From: Bursaphelenchus xylophilus
Taxonomy: Eukaryota > Nematoda > Chromadorea > Rhabditida > Aphelenchoididae
Assembly: GCA_904066235.2 (NCBI GenBank)
Contig: CAJFCV020000006.1
Span: 7,998,001-8,062,000 of the forward strand
Direction of reading: 5' to 3'
Length of the DNA stretch: 64,000 bases
The position numbers and the translations under genes were made by a program. Positions 44,897 through 58,300 of the stretch are shown here, in pieces; the stretch's first letter is position 1; every line of letters starts with the position of its first letter. The notes under the pieces are model-generated. The model was given only the letters and a program-made list of their open reading frames with translations. It was not told the origin of the DNA and did no database searches.

Positions 44897-46190
44897 ATGG
44901 CTGAACATGTCGCTGCAAAAGGCAGTCTTACTGATTCTTTGAGGAATCTGGATTTATCTGTTGGCCCTTCATATCAAGATCAACAACTGGATGGAGGTAA
45001 ACGATTATTTCGAGTGTTAACAAGGAATACCATGTTTTAGGATCAGAATCGGCGGAAGGGGGAGTATACATTGCTCCAGACTTGAATCGACCTGTGGAAT
45101 CACTTGGAGTTCCATTTGCCAATCATGTGCGCACGGTAGGGCGAGCAAGTCGTCTCAGCTCTGAGCCGTTTATGTATCTCATGGATTCTCTCAGCATCCG
45201 CATGGTCAAGACCTTTGCTGTAGGTGTTCGTCTCAGTTTTAACTGTGTTTATAGATGGCAAGCCCGTATTACTTACATGCCGTCCAGAGGTACTTCGCTG
45301 ACTTTCGGTGTTTGAACGTAAACCTCAATTTGAAGAAGTATTGTTTGAGCAAGAAGGATCCGTGTAACTGCGTGGACCGGATGTGTGGAGACAGAGTCAT
45401 TCGGAAAGTGAAGACATGGGTAGATTTTTTTCATGCTGGGATCGTGCATGTTGATTTTGTTTACATCAAAGCAACCAAAGAAATCCTGCAGAAACATCAT
45501 TTTAGGGCTGTGGAGAAGTTAATGAAGGAGGTCTCGGGTAAGTTTTGCGATTTATTACTAGGCGCGACATAAAGTCCGTAGAATTTTGCACAATGCATTC
45601 AACCCTTTTTTTCGCACGCACCGTGGCGATTCCCCGTTTTTGCACTAGCGACATGCACTTTTCGGCGATTGCACCCGCGACGTTGGCGAAAAAAATTCTA
45701 CGGACTTTATGGCGCGACTAGTGTACACTTGAACTGCGATTTTACCTTATATTTTTACATTACTTTAGGCGTCAAAAAGATTTTTCTTGAACTGAGCCAG
45801 AATAATGCTCCTGAATTGGCCAGAATTGTTCATGATTTGTGCGAGAAATCACAAAGAGACGACCTGTTCGTCTATGTGAAGGATGCAAGCATCGACAACT
45901 TCACAATGAATATTCCTCCCTTCTTTCCCGCCTACACTAACCGTCTCGTCTTTACGAATGACGGATTCCCTGAACTCAGGTGTGGAGAATGTAAAAAGTT
46001 CCTGGTTGGCAATGATTTGCATCAATACGAGAGAGATGCGGGCAGAAAGCGCAGGTCTTTTCGTATTTCAAGGGTCGTTGATGAGATGATTGACGACTGG
46101 ATGCATGAAGTTATCTTTGATGACATTGTTGTACATAATGACCCCAGGGAATTTTGGCTTGAAGATGAAGAGGAAATGGATTTGTTTTAG
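44897..46190 (+). CDS. Unrecognised protein, 327 residues
   Basis: Four exons (44897-44996, 45041-45219, 45255-45537, 45769-46190) join in frame with GT-AG introns. The N-terminal 65 residues are acidic and probably disordered; next comes a region with the cysteine run CLSKKDPCNCVDRMC. The middle (VKTWVDFFHAGIVHVDFVYIKATKEILQKHHF) and following segments alternate amphipathic helices and strands. Near the C-terminus a CGECKKFLVG pair precedes a basic KRRSFR stretch and an acidic end (DEEEMD). I do not recognise a family; a nematode-specific leucine-rich or F-box-associated fold is one possibility. Intron 3 carries a 142 bp MITE. Confidence 0.7.
45569..45710. mobile_element. 142 bp MITE with 8 bp target duplication
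   Basis: Terminal inverted repeats ATAAAGTCCGTAGAATTTT (19 of 19) at both ends, flanked by identical GGCGCGAC at 45561-45568 and 45711-45718. An 8 bp duplication fits hAT, P or Merlin-like transposons; the terminus does not show the CA start usual for hAT. It lies in intron 3 of the unrecognised gene, enlarging it to 231 bases. Confidence 0.88.
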
Positions 46191-46576
46191 ATACAATTTT
46201 ATAAAAGCAATGCCTTCTTAATAATGTTGTTATGTTCTCATATTTTATATTTTTGTCTTTGCACACACCATTATAATCTCCTTTATTGTTTTTTGAATAA
46301 AAAAGGTTTTGTTGTTCCAATCATGGTTTGTTTCTAATATTATTTATTTAAAGTTAAAACTATATTACAATTCTTACCATGACAGGTTCGGTATAAAACT
46401 CAATCGTTTAAAAGTGTTGAGAATCGGAAAAGTGAAAGACTCGTATTTAAATAACCTTTGAGCAAGAGCCATGCGTATATATTAACAATAGGATCAGCTA
46501 AACTATCTTACATAAGTCCATGCAATTGGGAGAAAGAAGAGGGATCAACAAATAGACCATGGCAAACAAACAGGGG
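46191..46576. other. Convergent 3' gap
   Basis: Holds the 3' untranslated regions of the plus-strand unknown gene (AATAAA near 46297) and the minus-strand CDK gene. Nothing else is seen. Confidence 0.45.
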
Positions 46577-47957
46577 TTACATTCCCTTGAAGTAGTCGCT
46601 TCCCAGACATTCTTGAGCCGTCGGTCTTTCGTAGGGAAGGAAGGATAACATGGCCGATAAAAGGTGTTGACCGGGCAACGACATTCGAGGAACCAGATCT
46701 CGCATGGGCCTGGGGGCATATTTCTCGAAACAATTAACATCTACAATCGCATCAAGTGGCCATATCGCGGCAGATGGAGTTCCAATCGTCCTAAATAGTG
46801 GAATTATTCTACTACTGATGTAATATTTAGAGTCACAAGTAATAGAGAAATCAACTTACTGAAAGATCAGCTTTAGCATACTGGCCTCGGTATTCGCAGG
46901 GAAGAGTGCCGTCCGGTTCATTAACTCTGCGATCACACACGCAGTCGACCAGATATCGACGGCTGTATTGTACTTGCATTGGAGAAGAACCTCCGGACAT
47001 CGATACCAAAGGGTGACTGTCTGAAGAAAACAACTATTAGAATTGAAAACCACACGAGACGAAGCTTCTAACTTTCATAAACTTCCGTACCTTTGATGTG
47101 AATGTGGTGTGAAGAGAATAAGTCCGGGATAAACCAAAGTCAGTAATCTTAACTTGATGATCCCTGTTCACCAGGATGTTCTGCGGTTTAATATCTCGAT
47201 GCAAGATGCCATAAGAATGCAGGAAGTCAACTCCACGTAACAACTGAAAAGGATGAAACAATACAATAAAACTAGCTTACTTGAACCGACAGATATTTAC
47301 ATTGAGCTTCTCCCATATTCATTGGCAATTCGTGGAGATAACGAGAGAGATCGAAATCACACCGTTCAAACACAATCCGGATGTATTGATGGTTACTTTC
47401 GGTAATGAATGCATCAATGAACCTGAATTGTATGAATAAAATTTTATAATGTACGTACCTGGCGAGATTGGGGTGGTTCATCTTCTTCAGCAAAGCACAA
47501 ATGGAGATCTCTCGAAGAAGAGCTTGAGGAATTCCATCGTCTTCTGGTCGAATTCGTGCAACTTTCATGACCATCTAAGATAAGGTTGGAAACGTAATAC
47601 TAAGGCACAATAAGAAAAGTGAGAGGATAAAAAACACAATATCAATTATCAATAACATTGGTAAAAATTTTAGGTACTCAAAATGATCCGCCTCAAATTG
47701 TTTTAGGTATAAATTTCAAAAATTTGCGTGAAGTTATTTTAAAAAAAGCTTGGAAAAAAAATGATCTCGACATAAATTAAACTAAAGATGACACAACAAA
47801 AAGAAAAACGACTTACCCTCAGATCAGTCGCGCGATGTGTGACGGCATAAACCTTCTAAAACGATCAAGGATAAGATACAAACGGTTTGAAACTCACCCC
47901 ATAGGCACCTTCACCGATGATCGCTCCTTGTCTGTATTCATCTCGATTCAGAGGCAT
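46577..47957 (-). CDS. Cyclin-dependent kinase, CDK4/6-like
   Basis: Seven minus-strand exons (47898-47957, 47817-47855, 47459-47574, 47281-47422, 47091-47243, 46860-47020, 46577-46790) give 294 residues. Kinase marks: [21 protein letters not shown] (the lysine), [11 protein letters not shown] in the place of the PSTAIRE-type cyclin helix, [45 protein letters not shown], and [25 protein letters not shown]. The ED-G-IP..LREI wording, the LLRGVDFLH segment and SRTYS fit CDK4/6 better than CDK1/2, so a role with cyclin D at G1 entry is inferred. Odd points: CPE replaces APE, the cyclin helix departs from PLSTIRE, and the C-lobe after WPLDAIV is compact. The start is the first in-frame ATG. Confidence 0.88.
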
Positions 47958-49354
47958 CGAGATCCACCGACAAAAGAGATATTCGATACTACACAAGGCC
48001 AACTTCCATAAAATTCATTCAGTCGGTTCAAATACGAGGCGTGGCGCCGCTTTTCTTGGCGAATATGATCGGCAGCCGAATGGATACAATGGAAAGAGGA
48101 AGCGGGCAGAAAAGACGGACAACCTCGCTAAGAAAACCAAACGGAATGAGGAAAACGCAACGACAGCGACGCCCGACGAGAGAGCGATGGAATTGGGAAG
48201 GGCGGACTGCCACCGCGGTGAGAAAGAGAGGCAAGCAAGGCCGACCTGGAGGAGCTCTCGGCTGTTGCGGCATCTTGCCGTTTATAATTCGGCAACCCGA
48301 AGCGGCAGGTGCGGGTGCGCGAGGCATCAAAAATGACCTCGCGAGGTGTTTATTGAGGTCAAATTGAAAAATTTTTTGGTATCGAAATAAAATTATGGAA
48401 CCTGATCCAAAAACTTTTGTCATTTTGAATTTGACGGTAACTACAAAAAATGCCAATGATTCAAAATTCTGTAACTTTATGCAAACAACAATTTAAAAAA
48501 TAAACCATGGAAAATGTGAATGAAAGATGCCGACGATTACAAACAAAAAAGCCCGTATTACAAATGAAGTTGTAAAAAAGTAGTGCTATATTATTAAAAT
48601 AAACAACATTTTGCTTATAATTAAGATCAGAGGTATCAGTGGTAGCAAAAGAGAGAGGCGTTCAAAGTCTTTTGGGTGCAAAGGAGAGGGACGAGAGGTA
48701 AATGTCAAGTTATTACATTTTTATACGCTGTACAAAAAAAAAAACTCGTCGAGTGAAAATGGAGAATATGTCATAGCGGGGATACCCGTGAGCAAAGGGA
48801 GCTACAAAAAAAGTAGAGTGGTAAGGTTATCAAATTGGGAAGCAAATTGTCTGGCAACAATAGATTTGAGGGAATCGAAAAAAAAACTCTAATCAAGTAC
48901 AACTTCTGGAACAGAGTCTTAAATTATAAATTAAGGCAATCACAGTAGTGCCAGACATTTGAGACAACAATGGACGACAGTCGGTCATATTTATGTCAAA
49001 CAATCATAGAAAACCTGTACAACAAACGATGAGAAACGCTAAAAGTTGAGAAGATTTTAGAAAAATAAAAGAAGATAACAATTTTTTTGTACATTTTCCT
49101 AATTAATTAACAATAAGGTTAGTCGAAGAGATCGAGTCGACTTTCAGGGCTGAGGTTACCCTTGGGATCGTGATGGCCAAAGGCCTCTCCCAAGAAATGC
49201 ACAGAGAACTCAGTAAAGGCATTTCAGAATGCACATGCGGGCGCAGATCGTAAGTCAAAGGGATGAATAAAAAAATGCGGAAGATATCTCCTTGCCTGCA
49301 ACCGGTCTACCCATGGACTGGTTCCGATCAAAATGACCCTCATTTGTTCTTATT
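47958..49354. other. Gap between the RasGAP stop and CDK4/6-like start
   Basis: 48040-48330 is relatively GC-rich and open in several frames on both strands, which looks compositional rather than coding. The rest is AT-rich. The right part should hold the RasGAP 3' untranslated region. Confidence 0.35.
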
Positions 49355-52300
49355 TCACGCTGTTGGTGATTTGGGTGGTGGACCAAGTGAGCTTATGGAT
49401 GCGCTTAGCTGTGATTTCGAGTCATATAAGGAGTTTGGAGCTGGCTTTCTGACTCTTTTCGTGCCACCTCCAGCTCGAAGATGAAGATAGTTCTCCGAAT
49501 CCACAAGCATACTCGAGAATGGGTTCTGAGGTGCATTCGGGGAAGTTGGAGTTGTCGGATTTGAACCATTTCGAACCTTGGCAGCATCCAAAGTTCGGGC
49601 CAAGAGGGCCGTGGGACTAGCGAGAGGAGAGTTAGGAGTGTGAGGCTGCGATTTCGGGGGTTTCAAGATCTTAAAGAAGACAATAAAAATATTCAGAGAA
49701 TCAGCTTACCTTCAAATCGAAGTTGCGAGCAGCTTTATGGGCAAGTTGGATCTGCTGAGTTATATCGATGGCCACATTTATGGTGTCCAGAAGTTGTCTT
49801 CGGAAGTCGTTCTTTTCCTCGTCTCCTCTCTAAAATACAAAAGTTTTTAATGAATAAATAGTGACATATGTTCAATTTGATACTTTGCTTACCCCACTCT
49901 CCACAATCTTCTCCAAAGCCGGAGAGAGGTCAATCTCGATCGGTCGGTCCTGTAATTGCGTCTCCAATGCCTGTTGCCAGCTGGACAATTTGTCTAAATT
50001 CTTGCTCAGAGTGTTGTGGATCAATTCCAGTTCTCTTTCCATGTCCACATCGACCATTCGGTCAGTTTGATGGGAAGGTCGACTAGCCAACATCATGTGA
50101 CGACGTTGTTGTTTCTGAATCAGGATCATCCTAAAACAACAAAAATAATACAGATTAACGCATAAACAATATATAAAAAAGTTATTACAACTTTATACAA
50201 TCAGCCCTACCATTCGTTCATATCACTGAGACTGTTGGCCTGGAAATGGACTTCAGAGATCGCAGTGGCCACACAAAACGAGTGTTTGGAATCAGTGAGT
50301 GGAGAGACTGATGTGATTTCCGACAGAGCAAAGGACCCTTTTGGTTCGAGTTCATTTCCGCTTCCGTTCTCTTTCACTTTCTGCCAGCTGAGTTCCGTTT
50401 CCGTAAGGGATACAAATCGCCGTTTTTGGTGGATAAAGTTTTTGAACGACCTTTTTTTGTCGCTCCCTGCCCTTCTTTCCACCATATGGCCAGTCTTCAG
50501 GAGAACCGGGACCTCCGCAGTTAGTTGGCTGGAGAGTCCCGTTGTAGTGGACATTTCGGAGCCTGGACTGGAGGGCGGCTGGTCCGCTTCTTCGTAATGG
50601 CTGACCGAATCCAAGAATTGAATCATCGCCTTTTTGTGGGATTCATCGGACAGACGTTCCAAGACTGGTGTTAGCCACTGCTCCTTCGTTGTTAATGGAT
50701 TTTGTGAGACAACACAATTGGCTAGCCGTTGAAGGACTTTGGAGATCAGAACGAGAGTTCGAGAAACGTTTGCCTCCTAAAAAACAAAATAAATAAACGG
50801 CCTCCCACAATATAAAAGATTAAACAACTAATCTTACACTTACCGGGGCTTCCCGTTTTAATCCATACAACTTGGGGTTCAAAATTGCTGCCGCGAAGAA
50901 TCGCATGATGAGGAAGGAGGACAGAGCCAGCCGTCCAATATCCTCGCGACCAGGGAAGAACTCTCCAACCACCGTTCTCAGTTCCGAGAAGACCTCACAT
51001 AACATCTGAGGGCATCGATGCCATGAATCCACAACTCTGCTGAATGCCAATTCGGAGTAAACCATAATATTCCGCAAGTTCTGGTCAACCGTATCCCCTG
51101 GTTTCAGTTTGGATGGATCGATTTCACAACACTTCCGTTCGGCATAAATGAGATCAATAAGGGGCTTGAGGGAGACGAGAAGATACTCCTGGCCGACAAA
51201 CTTCATCATCTCGTACATTACTTTGGAACACATCGATTGTGACCGGAATAATGTATTCACATCATGAGAGCCGGAAAGATAGTCCACGGTGATGATACGA
51301 AAAAACGTTCGTATCTCTTTGGCATGAACGAAGATCTTCATGAGAGGACGGGCGATGGTCTCCATGTCAATGTTGAGCTCTTGTATTAATGCTATCAACG
51401 ACGTCGAATGAGGTCTATGGTTGAGGGAGGCAATTAGTGCTGAATAGAGCTGTTCGTAATGACACAAAGGGAGGACCTCGTCCAGCGAGTACCAGAGTCG
51501 TATCCTCATTTCGCCGACTTGATTCGCCTCTGTTTTAGATTTCTTCCGTGCTTGAACCAAGTCCGAATCCGGAGTGGAGCCAGCAGAGGAAGCCGATGAG
51601 GAGGCGGAAGAACTGTTTGACGGGACAGTGGCCGTGGTGAGGGCTTTGTCCGGGATCGGAGATATTGTGGGGACCGTGAGGGTAGAGCGCGATTTTACAG
51701 AGTACCTGAAATAAAGCAAAATTAGTGGGACATAAATAAAAACGTTTTCTCCGCGGATAAAATCTGACAAACAAGGTAAACCCTCCTTTAAAGACCTGTA
51801 AAACCTGTTTCTCTCTTGATAAATAAAAATTATCAAAACCTTCGAGCTGCGCCCGAGCTTCGAATTGAAACTTGCATTTTTGCTTTAATTTTGCGGTAAA
51901 ACGCTCTACGTAACTCAATTTTCAATTCGCAGCACCTGTAATAATCTCAAAAAATGAAGAAAAACCAAAGTAAGGATAAGCGCCTTAGTCTAATACTTCC
52001 GGCACGCCAATAGTAAAAAGAGGAGTGACAAAGGGAATTAAGTAATTCTTTAATCGTTATACAAGCTGTAACTATTACAGTAAAGCCCGGAACACTCATG
52101 ATCCATCTATTACAGCTACCGAAAACAACAACAATATTGCAGCCAATTAGAAGGTGTTACTGGGACATTGCACTCAAACAGAAGAGCCGTCCGAAAAGCG
52201 CAATTAATTGCGTCGACCGTGCTCGGAGAACAAAAAACGGAATAAAACAAAGCCGGGCCATTTCCGGGGCCGGTTCCGGGCAATCCGCGCTTATCTATAA

Positions 52301-55300
52301 CGACCGGAAGTCACAATTCTCCGTTACATTCGGCCTTTACTGCGGCCAAAAATGTTTTTTTGCACATTCCAAAACGGAACTTCGCAAAGAAATTCCACCC
52401 GAAAATCTCGAGACCATGGGATTTTTGGCCCGGAAGTGGGCGGCGCCAAACCAAAACTAGATCCAGTAATTAAAACGCAGTAATATTAAGTAATTTGCGC
52501 CGTAATAATGGGCCTTTTGAAAAGACCAATCCGTAATAAAGTTAGGTGCTAAGGTGGGAATGGCCAAAATCTTGGAATTGCCTCTCGGAAGTGGAGTTCG
52601 AAAGAGTTTTATTTGCATGGGAATTAAAATATTTCAATTAAATTCACTAAAAACAATGCTTTAGCATTCTAACTCGTCAAGACTAGAGGAGAATCCATTA
52701 TAATCAAAAATTCAGAACGCAAAAAATATTAATCTTCGATTCGCGTTGAAATCGCCGGAAATGTGACTTGTGCAAGAGTGTAAAATAAATATTTGATAAC
52801 GGCGGGGAATTCAAAACACAATCAACTTTCACGGCATGCCGTCCGTTCGCTTTTTCAAGACAAGCCCCCACAAACGCAAGGACAATATTAGAGATTCCTT
52901 ATCGTAAAAAATAAAAACAATTGAGGTGTTAGAGAAATAAGATATTCCCATAACTTATTCCAATTTCATGTTTTTTAGAACCCTGTGTATACATAAACTA
53001 CCCTAATCCACATGTAACTATTACGCAACAAAGTGAAGAATGCGGGGATCTCGAAACAACGCCAAAAAAAAAAATATTTTTATCGAACTGGAACTCCAAA
53101 TAAGACCTTATCTCTCTCACGATAGACTTTGTTTGCTTGAAATTGCATTAAATTGACTGTCCTCTTTATGTCCCCTCCCCCGCACTTTTTTCGCCTTTTT
53201 TGGAGAAAGGAATTTCAGAGCCGAGGGCCATGTGTAAGTCAGCACTATCAGATCGGGGGAATGTAAATACGGCCAGTGGTGTTATAAATCCGGATTTATA
53301 GGATTTGGTGGGGGTGGCAGGGAAGATGTAAGCGATGCCATCCTTGTTTGTCTGCTACTTTGTCGGCCAAACGTCAATGGGAAATACCGTGGGAAATGAA
53401 GTTTGAGCCTCGCTTTGCAAAAGAGGAGCAATACTACAGGACGATATCAAAATCGAAGAGACTCGCGGAAGAGTAGTCGTTTGATAACCAATTTTATGCA
53501 GCATTCGTTTAAAATAAAGCTTAAACATAGCAACAAATTTACTTTTCGGCAATTACATCCACATTCCATAAATCGAAAATCCAGACAATTCCCGCCCTCA
53601 GGCCGAGAAGGACAAGAGCAACAGACCGCGCATCACTGATTCCCAACACTTTATGCTTGGCCGAGTCCACTCGACAAAAGAAAATAATATTTATTTATAT
53701 TTTTACATGGGAAAACAAAAAAGGGCCCAAGGGAAAACACCTGGTTCAAATAAAGGAGCCAGTGTTTAAAAATTGTCCAAATAAAGCCAATGAATTCAGC
53801 GAGAGGGTGGTGTGGGGGACCAAAAATAGAATGCAAATTAGGGACGCAAAAAATCCACGGAAATCCAGTGGGCATGAGCTAAAATAAATTGGACAATTCG
53901 TGAACTTTATTATTGCGGACATCTTCGGATGCCACCCCCATTTTAGAACCGTTTAAACAATACATTCGGCTTTCCGCCTCCACAAAAATCTTGACAAAAA
54001 ACAAAAAGGGAAATCTTTATGGAGACGCCGCTTGCTGGCGATAAATTCGATGACCAGACTAACGAATAAACACGTGGAGATTACAGAGATGTAGGCGGGA
54101 GAGTAAGGCAAAGACTGTTCCTCAAATAAGGCGCCAAATAATCCTATAAGTCGTCCATCAAAAGTTTTGAGTATTTTAAAACAAAGTCGCAAAGTTAATT
54201 CCTCGTTGGGCATCAAAAGATTGATGACTTCCTCTGGTTGCACCCAGAACTCCTCCGAATTACAATAAAAACTGTAATTATCAAAACAAAATTCGAAGGT
54301 AACTAGTAACACCTTCCAGCCGACGTAATTATCTTTCACCAACCTCCCACATATTGACCAACCCAATAGGGCGACAGTCCATAAAAGAACGGCAAACATG
54401 ACTTGTGGAGGAGTCAAGAAAGAAGAGTTAATTTCGAAAACACGGGGGAGGGACCGCATTCTCTTGCAGCGCATAGTTAGGGCTCTAAAAACATCTCATT
54501 TCCGGTCCTCCGATTTCCTCAAAAAATTAAGCGCCATCCAAGGGAATTATGAAAACGTCGGGAGGGGGAGGGCGGGGAAAGATCGGGTTGATATTTACAT
54601 AATAAGAGCTAAAAATAAACCCTTTCATTCCATAAATAAACACTAACACCTTAAAGCAGAGATAGAAACGTGGGCAAAACCAAAAACGAAACGACCAGAT
54701 TTTGCGATATTTAACCAAATCTAAGAATAAAAAAATCGGAGGTTCTAACAACCGCAGTTGAGTGCACAAAAGTTGTAAAGCACTCGTAGAAATAACAGTC
54801 ATACATTTCGGTGAGGAATTCGGACGTAAACTGAAGAAAGATAAGTAGAGGAAACGGTGATAAGCACAACACTCAAGTTGAAGTAGTTATAAAAAGAATG
54901 AGTCATTTCTTGGGCGTATGAATGAAAAAAAACAATGATGTGATCGGATGCATAATCAAGGCGACAACAAATGAAACACGTCACAAAAGGACCATGAAGT
55001 GTCCCTATTACGACAAACACTACTGCAAGACTGAAAGATTGGTATAACAGTTTTCTCGTCCTAAACGCCAAAATCATTTCTCATTACCTCAATCCAAACT
55101 TCAAACTCCTTCCCAAACGACGGCTTTTAAAAACAAAACTTGCAGTGGGGATTGAGGTCGGTGCCGCTCTGTTCCGATCGAGGCCGAGTCCGTTTTCACA
55201 AATCCAGAGAGCCGAAAAAGTGAAAATCCAAACAAATTTGCCGGTTAAACCGATCGTAAAACACCTTATGAGCCGGCAAGGATGTTCTTTTATCGGCAAT

Positions 55301-58300
55301 AGGGGGGTTTTACGCCGACAAAATTACAAAGAACATTGCCGATTAGCCACAAGACTAAATAGTTTGCCATTGATCTGATCAAAACATCTCACAATTTTAG
55401 AAATCCGATCGGACTCAACAATCCCTGACCATTGTACCATTCTCTCGACACCACAAAGTTTATTACGTCAACTATGATCACAGTAGAAAATTTGGAATAT
55501 CCGTCATCAAGAAACAACACTCCCTTCTCATTATTACTTAATTAGAAAAAAGGAATCGTAAGCAAACCGGAAATGATTTGAATGGAAAAGGGAAGGGAGG
55601 GAGAAAGTGAAACCTCAAAAACATGAAATCGACCCCAAACCGCCTACTCAAGCCTCCTTTCCCATGTTCACACAACTCGGACAGTAAGAACTATAAAACT
55701 ATTCTAACTATGAATTAATTGCAGATGGACTGGATTGAAAACATAATTTAATTGTAATTATTTGAACATAAAACGTTTTCCAATCCGGACTACAAACCCC
55801 GTCAATAAAAAAACCCTCGTTAATTCAAGAAATTTTACTATTATAAAAGGTCACCTTGCTCATTGGAGCTGTGTTTCCGATGAGTTAAATCACCGTAAGA
55901 GAGTGTAGGCAGGGATAGAGAGAAGTGCCGACAGAACTCGTTTTCAGATGTGGTAAAACGTACCGCAAATTCAGGAAAACGAAATCCTTTCGAACGAAAA
56001 TCCAATGAAAGTGCAACAAACCGTGATGAAAAGAAACAAAATCCCCCAAAACTCTTTGCTGGTGATTAATGAGAAACGGAAAAATGACTTCGATCCGGGA
56101 CCCGGGCATATAAATCCTCCTGTCCTGCCGCCCGCCCTCCACCTTCAGAGCGGAGGATTCGAGGAAACTATCGGCGGGCCCTAGACATAATGCCTAGACC
56201 ATGTGATTAGGAAGCGAGCCAAATGCAGGTGATTTATGACAAAAAAGGATTACGAATACTCACCAGTTGGGTCCAATCGGGTTATTTTCGCGCGGAAACA
56301 TGGTCTGGGGATCCAGCTCCACTTGCACTGTCCCATAACAACTCGTGTCGTCCACCACGGGTTCGCTGCATACCTTAATACACAAACTTGGGGGCTTGTC
56401 CGAGTTCGGCAGAGGCTGGGCTGGGAATTCGAATGAGTTGGAGGTGGATGGGAGCACGGAACGGCAGTCGATGCGAACGGGGTCCAGGCCTCGGCGTTCC
56501 ACAATTTGGAGTTTTCGCATGAGAGTTTGACCGTGTGGAGTGATTACAGTGGCTATTAGGTATAGCGGTGCGCCTGAAAATATCCGAATTAGGGTAAAAA
56601 ATGGACTACAAAGGTCAGATCATCAATTTCTAACAAGAAATTGCCTTACCAGGAGTACCAAAAGGAGGCGGAAGATCAGGGTGAGGCTTGGGAAGAGGCT
56701 GAGAGCCAATGGATGGGTGCCGCTTTCTGTCCTGGGACTGCTGGAAACTGGCGTTCTTCTGGAACTTTGCGCCCAATTTGGGCGATACCACCAGACTACC
56801 TTTTTTGGGTTGTAATAAGGGGGAATTGGCCACACTTAATGCGTCCCCAGGCAACGAGCGATGGTGTAGAAGCTGGGGATGTTGAAGAGCACGAGGCAGA
56901 GTGGCTTCGAATCGAGGGACCGAGAGGTCGGATCTTGATGAATAAGGAGAAGATCCTTGCGAATGCAAAGACCGGTGACTCTTCTGGTATGAGCAGGCTG
57001 AAGATGATGACGAGGAAGCAGCTGTTAAACAGCAAGGCGGCGTCCAACGATTCCAATGAGTACAGTCCAATAATCTGACAATAAAAACATGAATAAAAGA
57101 CAAAAATAAAAAGTAAAAAACAGACACTGAAGGTGATAAGACCCGGTTTTTTGCAAAATGGCACTATCAAGAGAGCCCGTAATCCGACATTACACATTGC
57201 ATCTGCCTACACCGTCAACAGCTTAACAATTCGGAGAAATCCGTAACAATTCGCCTAATCCCACATTCAAAATCGCGCTAAAAAGCAAAAAGACTGGTAA
57301 ACATCCTCATCCGGTGGCCTAACGAGATTACCATTAAAATCTCAGATGAGTTTTGAATGAATTTTGGTAGAAAACTAATTTTACAAGATTAATAATCAAC
57401 GAAAAAAGGAGTAAGGACAGCAGGCGTGGAGAGTTCAGTGCGGGGTTGAAACTCTCAAATTCCGTCAGACAGCCGCATTGGCCATACGTTCTTGGCAATC
57501 GCAATAACGTTATATGATTGGAGACGGCAATTCTAGTATTAGAATATTATACAGACGCGATTCAGAGAGCAAAGGTTAACATATGGCTCGTTTATACACT
57601 AACGCCCAAAACAGCTTAAATATTGGAACACAATTCTCCAAGAGAAATAAAAAAATTAACCATATAAGACTTGTTTACATTTCCAATATTCGATGAAAAA
57701 AAAACTGAGAAAAGCGAACAAAGTACTCAAAAACATAAAAGTTCAAATATTTTCTCTTCGAATTCCCCAATAAAAGATGAGGCGAAATCGGCTTTGTCGA
57801 AACACTTTGGACCAAAACATTTCCCTCCCGATTGACTGACATTTGGACATTTCCTAATGACAGTGATAAGACGAGATCTCGGCCCAAAGAATAACATTAC
57901 TTTTTTTGATAAATAGAAGCGAGAAAACCTCATCCCAATTACATGATATTCGATATGAAAGGTATGGGATTACCTCAAAATATTAGATCTTTTTTGAAAC
58001 ACAGGATTTGTAAGTTTGAAACTGACTGATTTCTTCGACTGTAAACTACAATACCTCCGATTAATTGTCAATCTTCATGCCTATCAAAGACCCGTGATCA
58101 AATACTGTAAGACATCACAGTTTCCCATTACTGATAATTACCGGAAAAATGGGGGAACCTAACTGATGGACATGTATAATACCCCTTGCTATTTTGGGTT
58201 CCAAACCCCCTTCCCGACAAAAACAACAAAATAAAATACCAAAAAGGATAATTGGAATAGAAAAGACACGAGATTCCATTGAGAAAAACTACATTTCGAT

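Noticed and set aside
48028..48456. Overlapping frames of about 140 residues on both strands upstream of the CDK gene
   Set aside because: Openness follows from local GC content; no motif, no splice extension, and equal openness on both strands.
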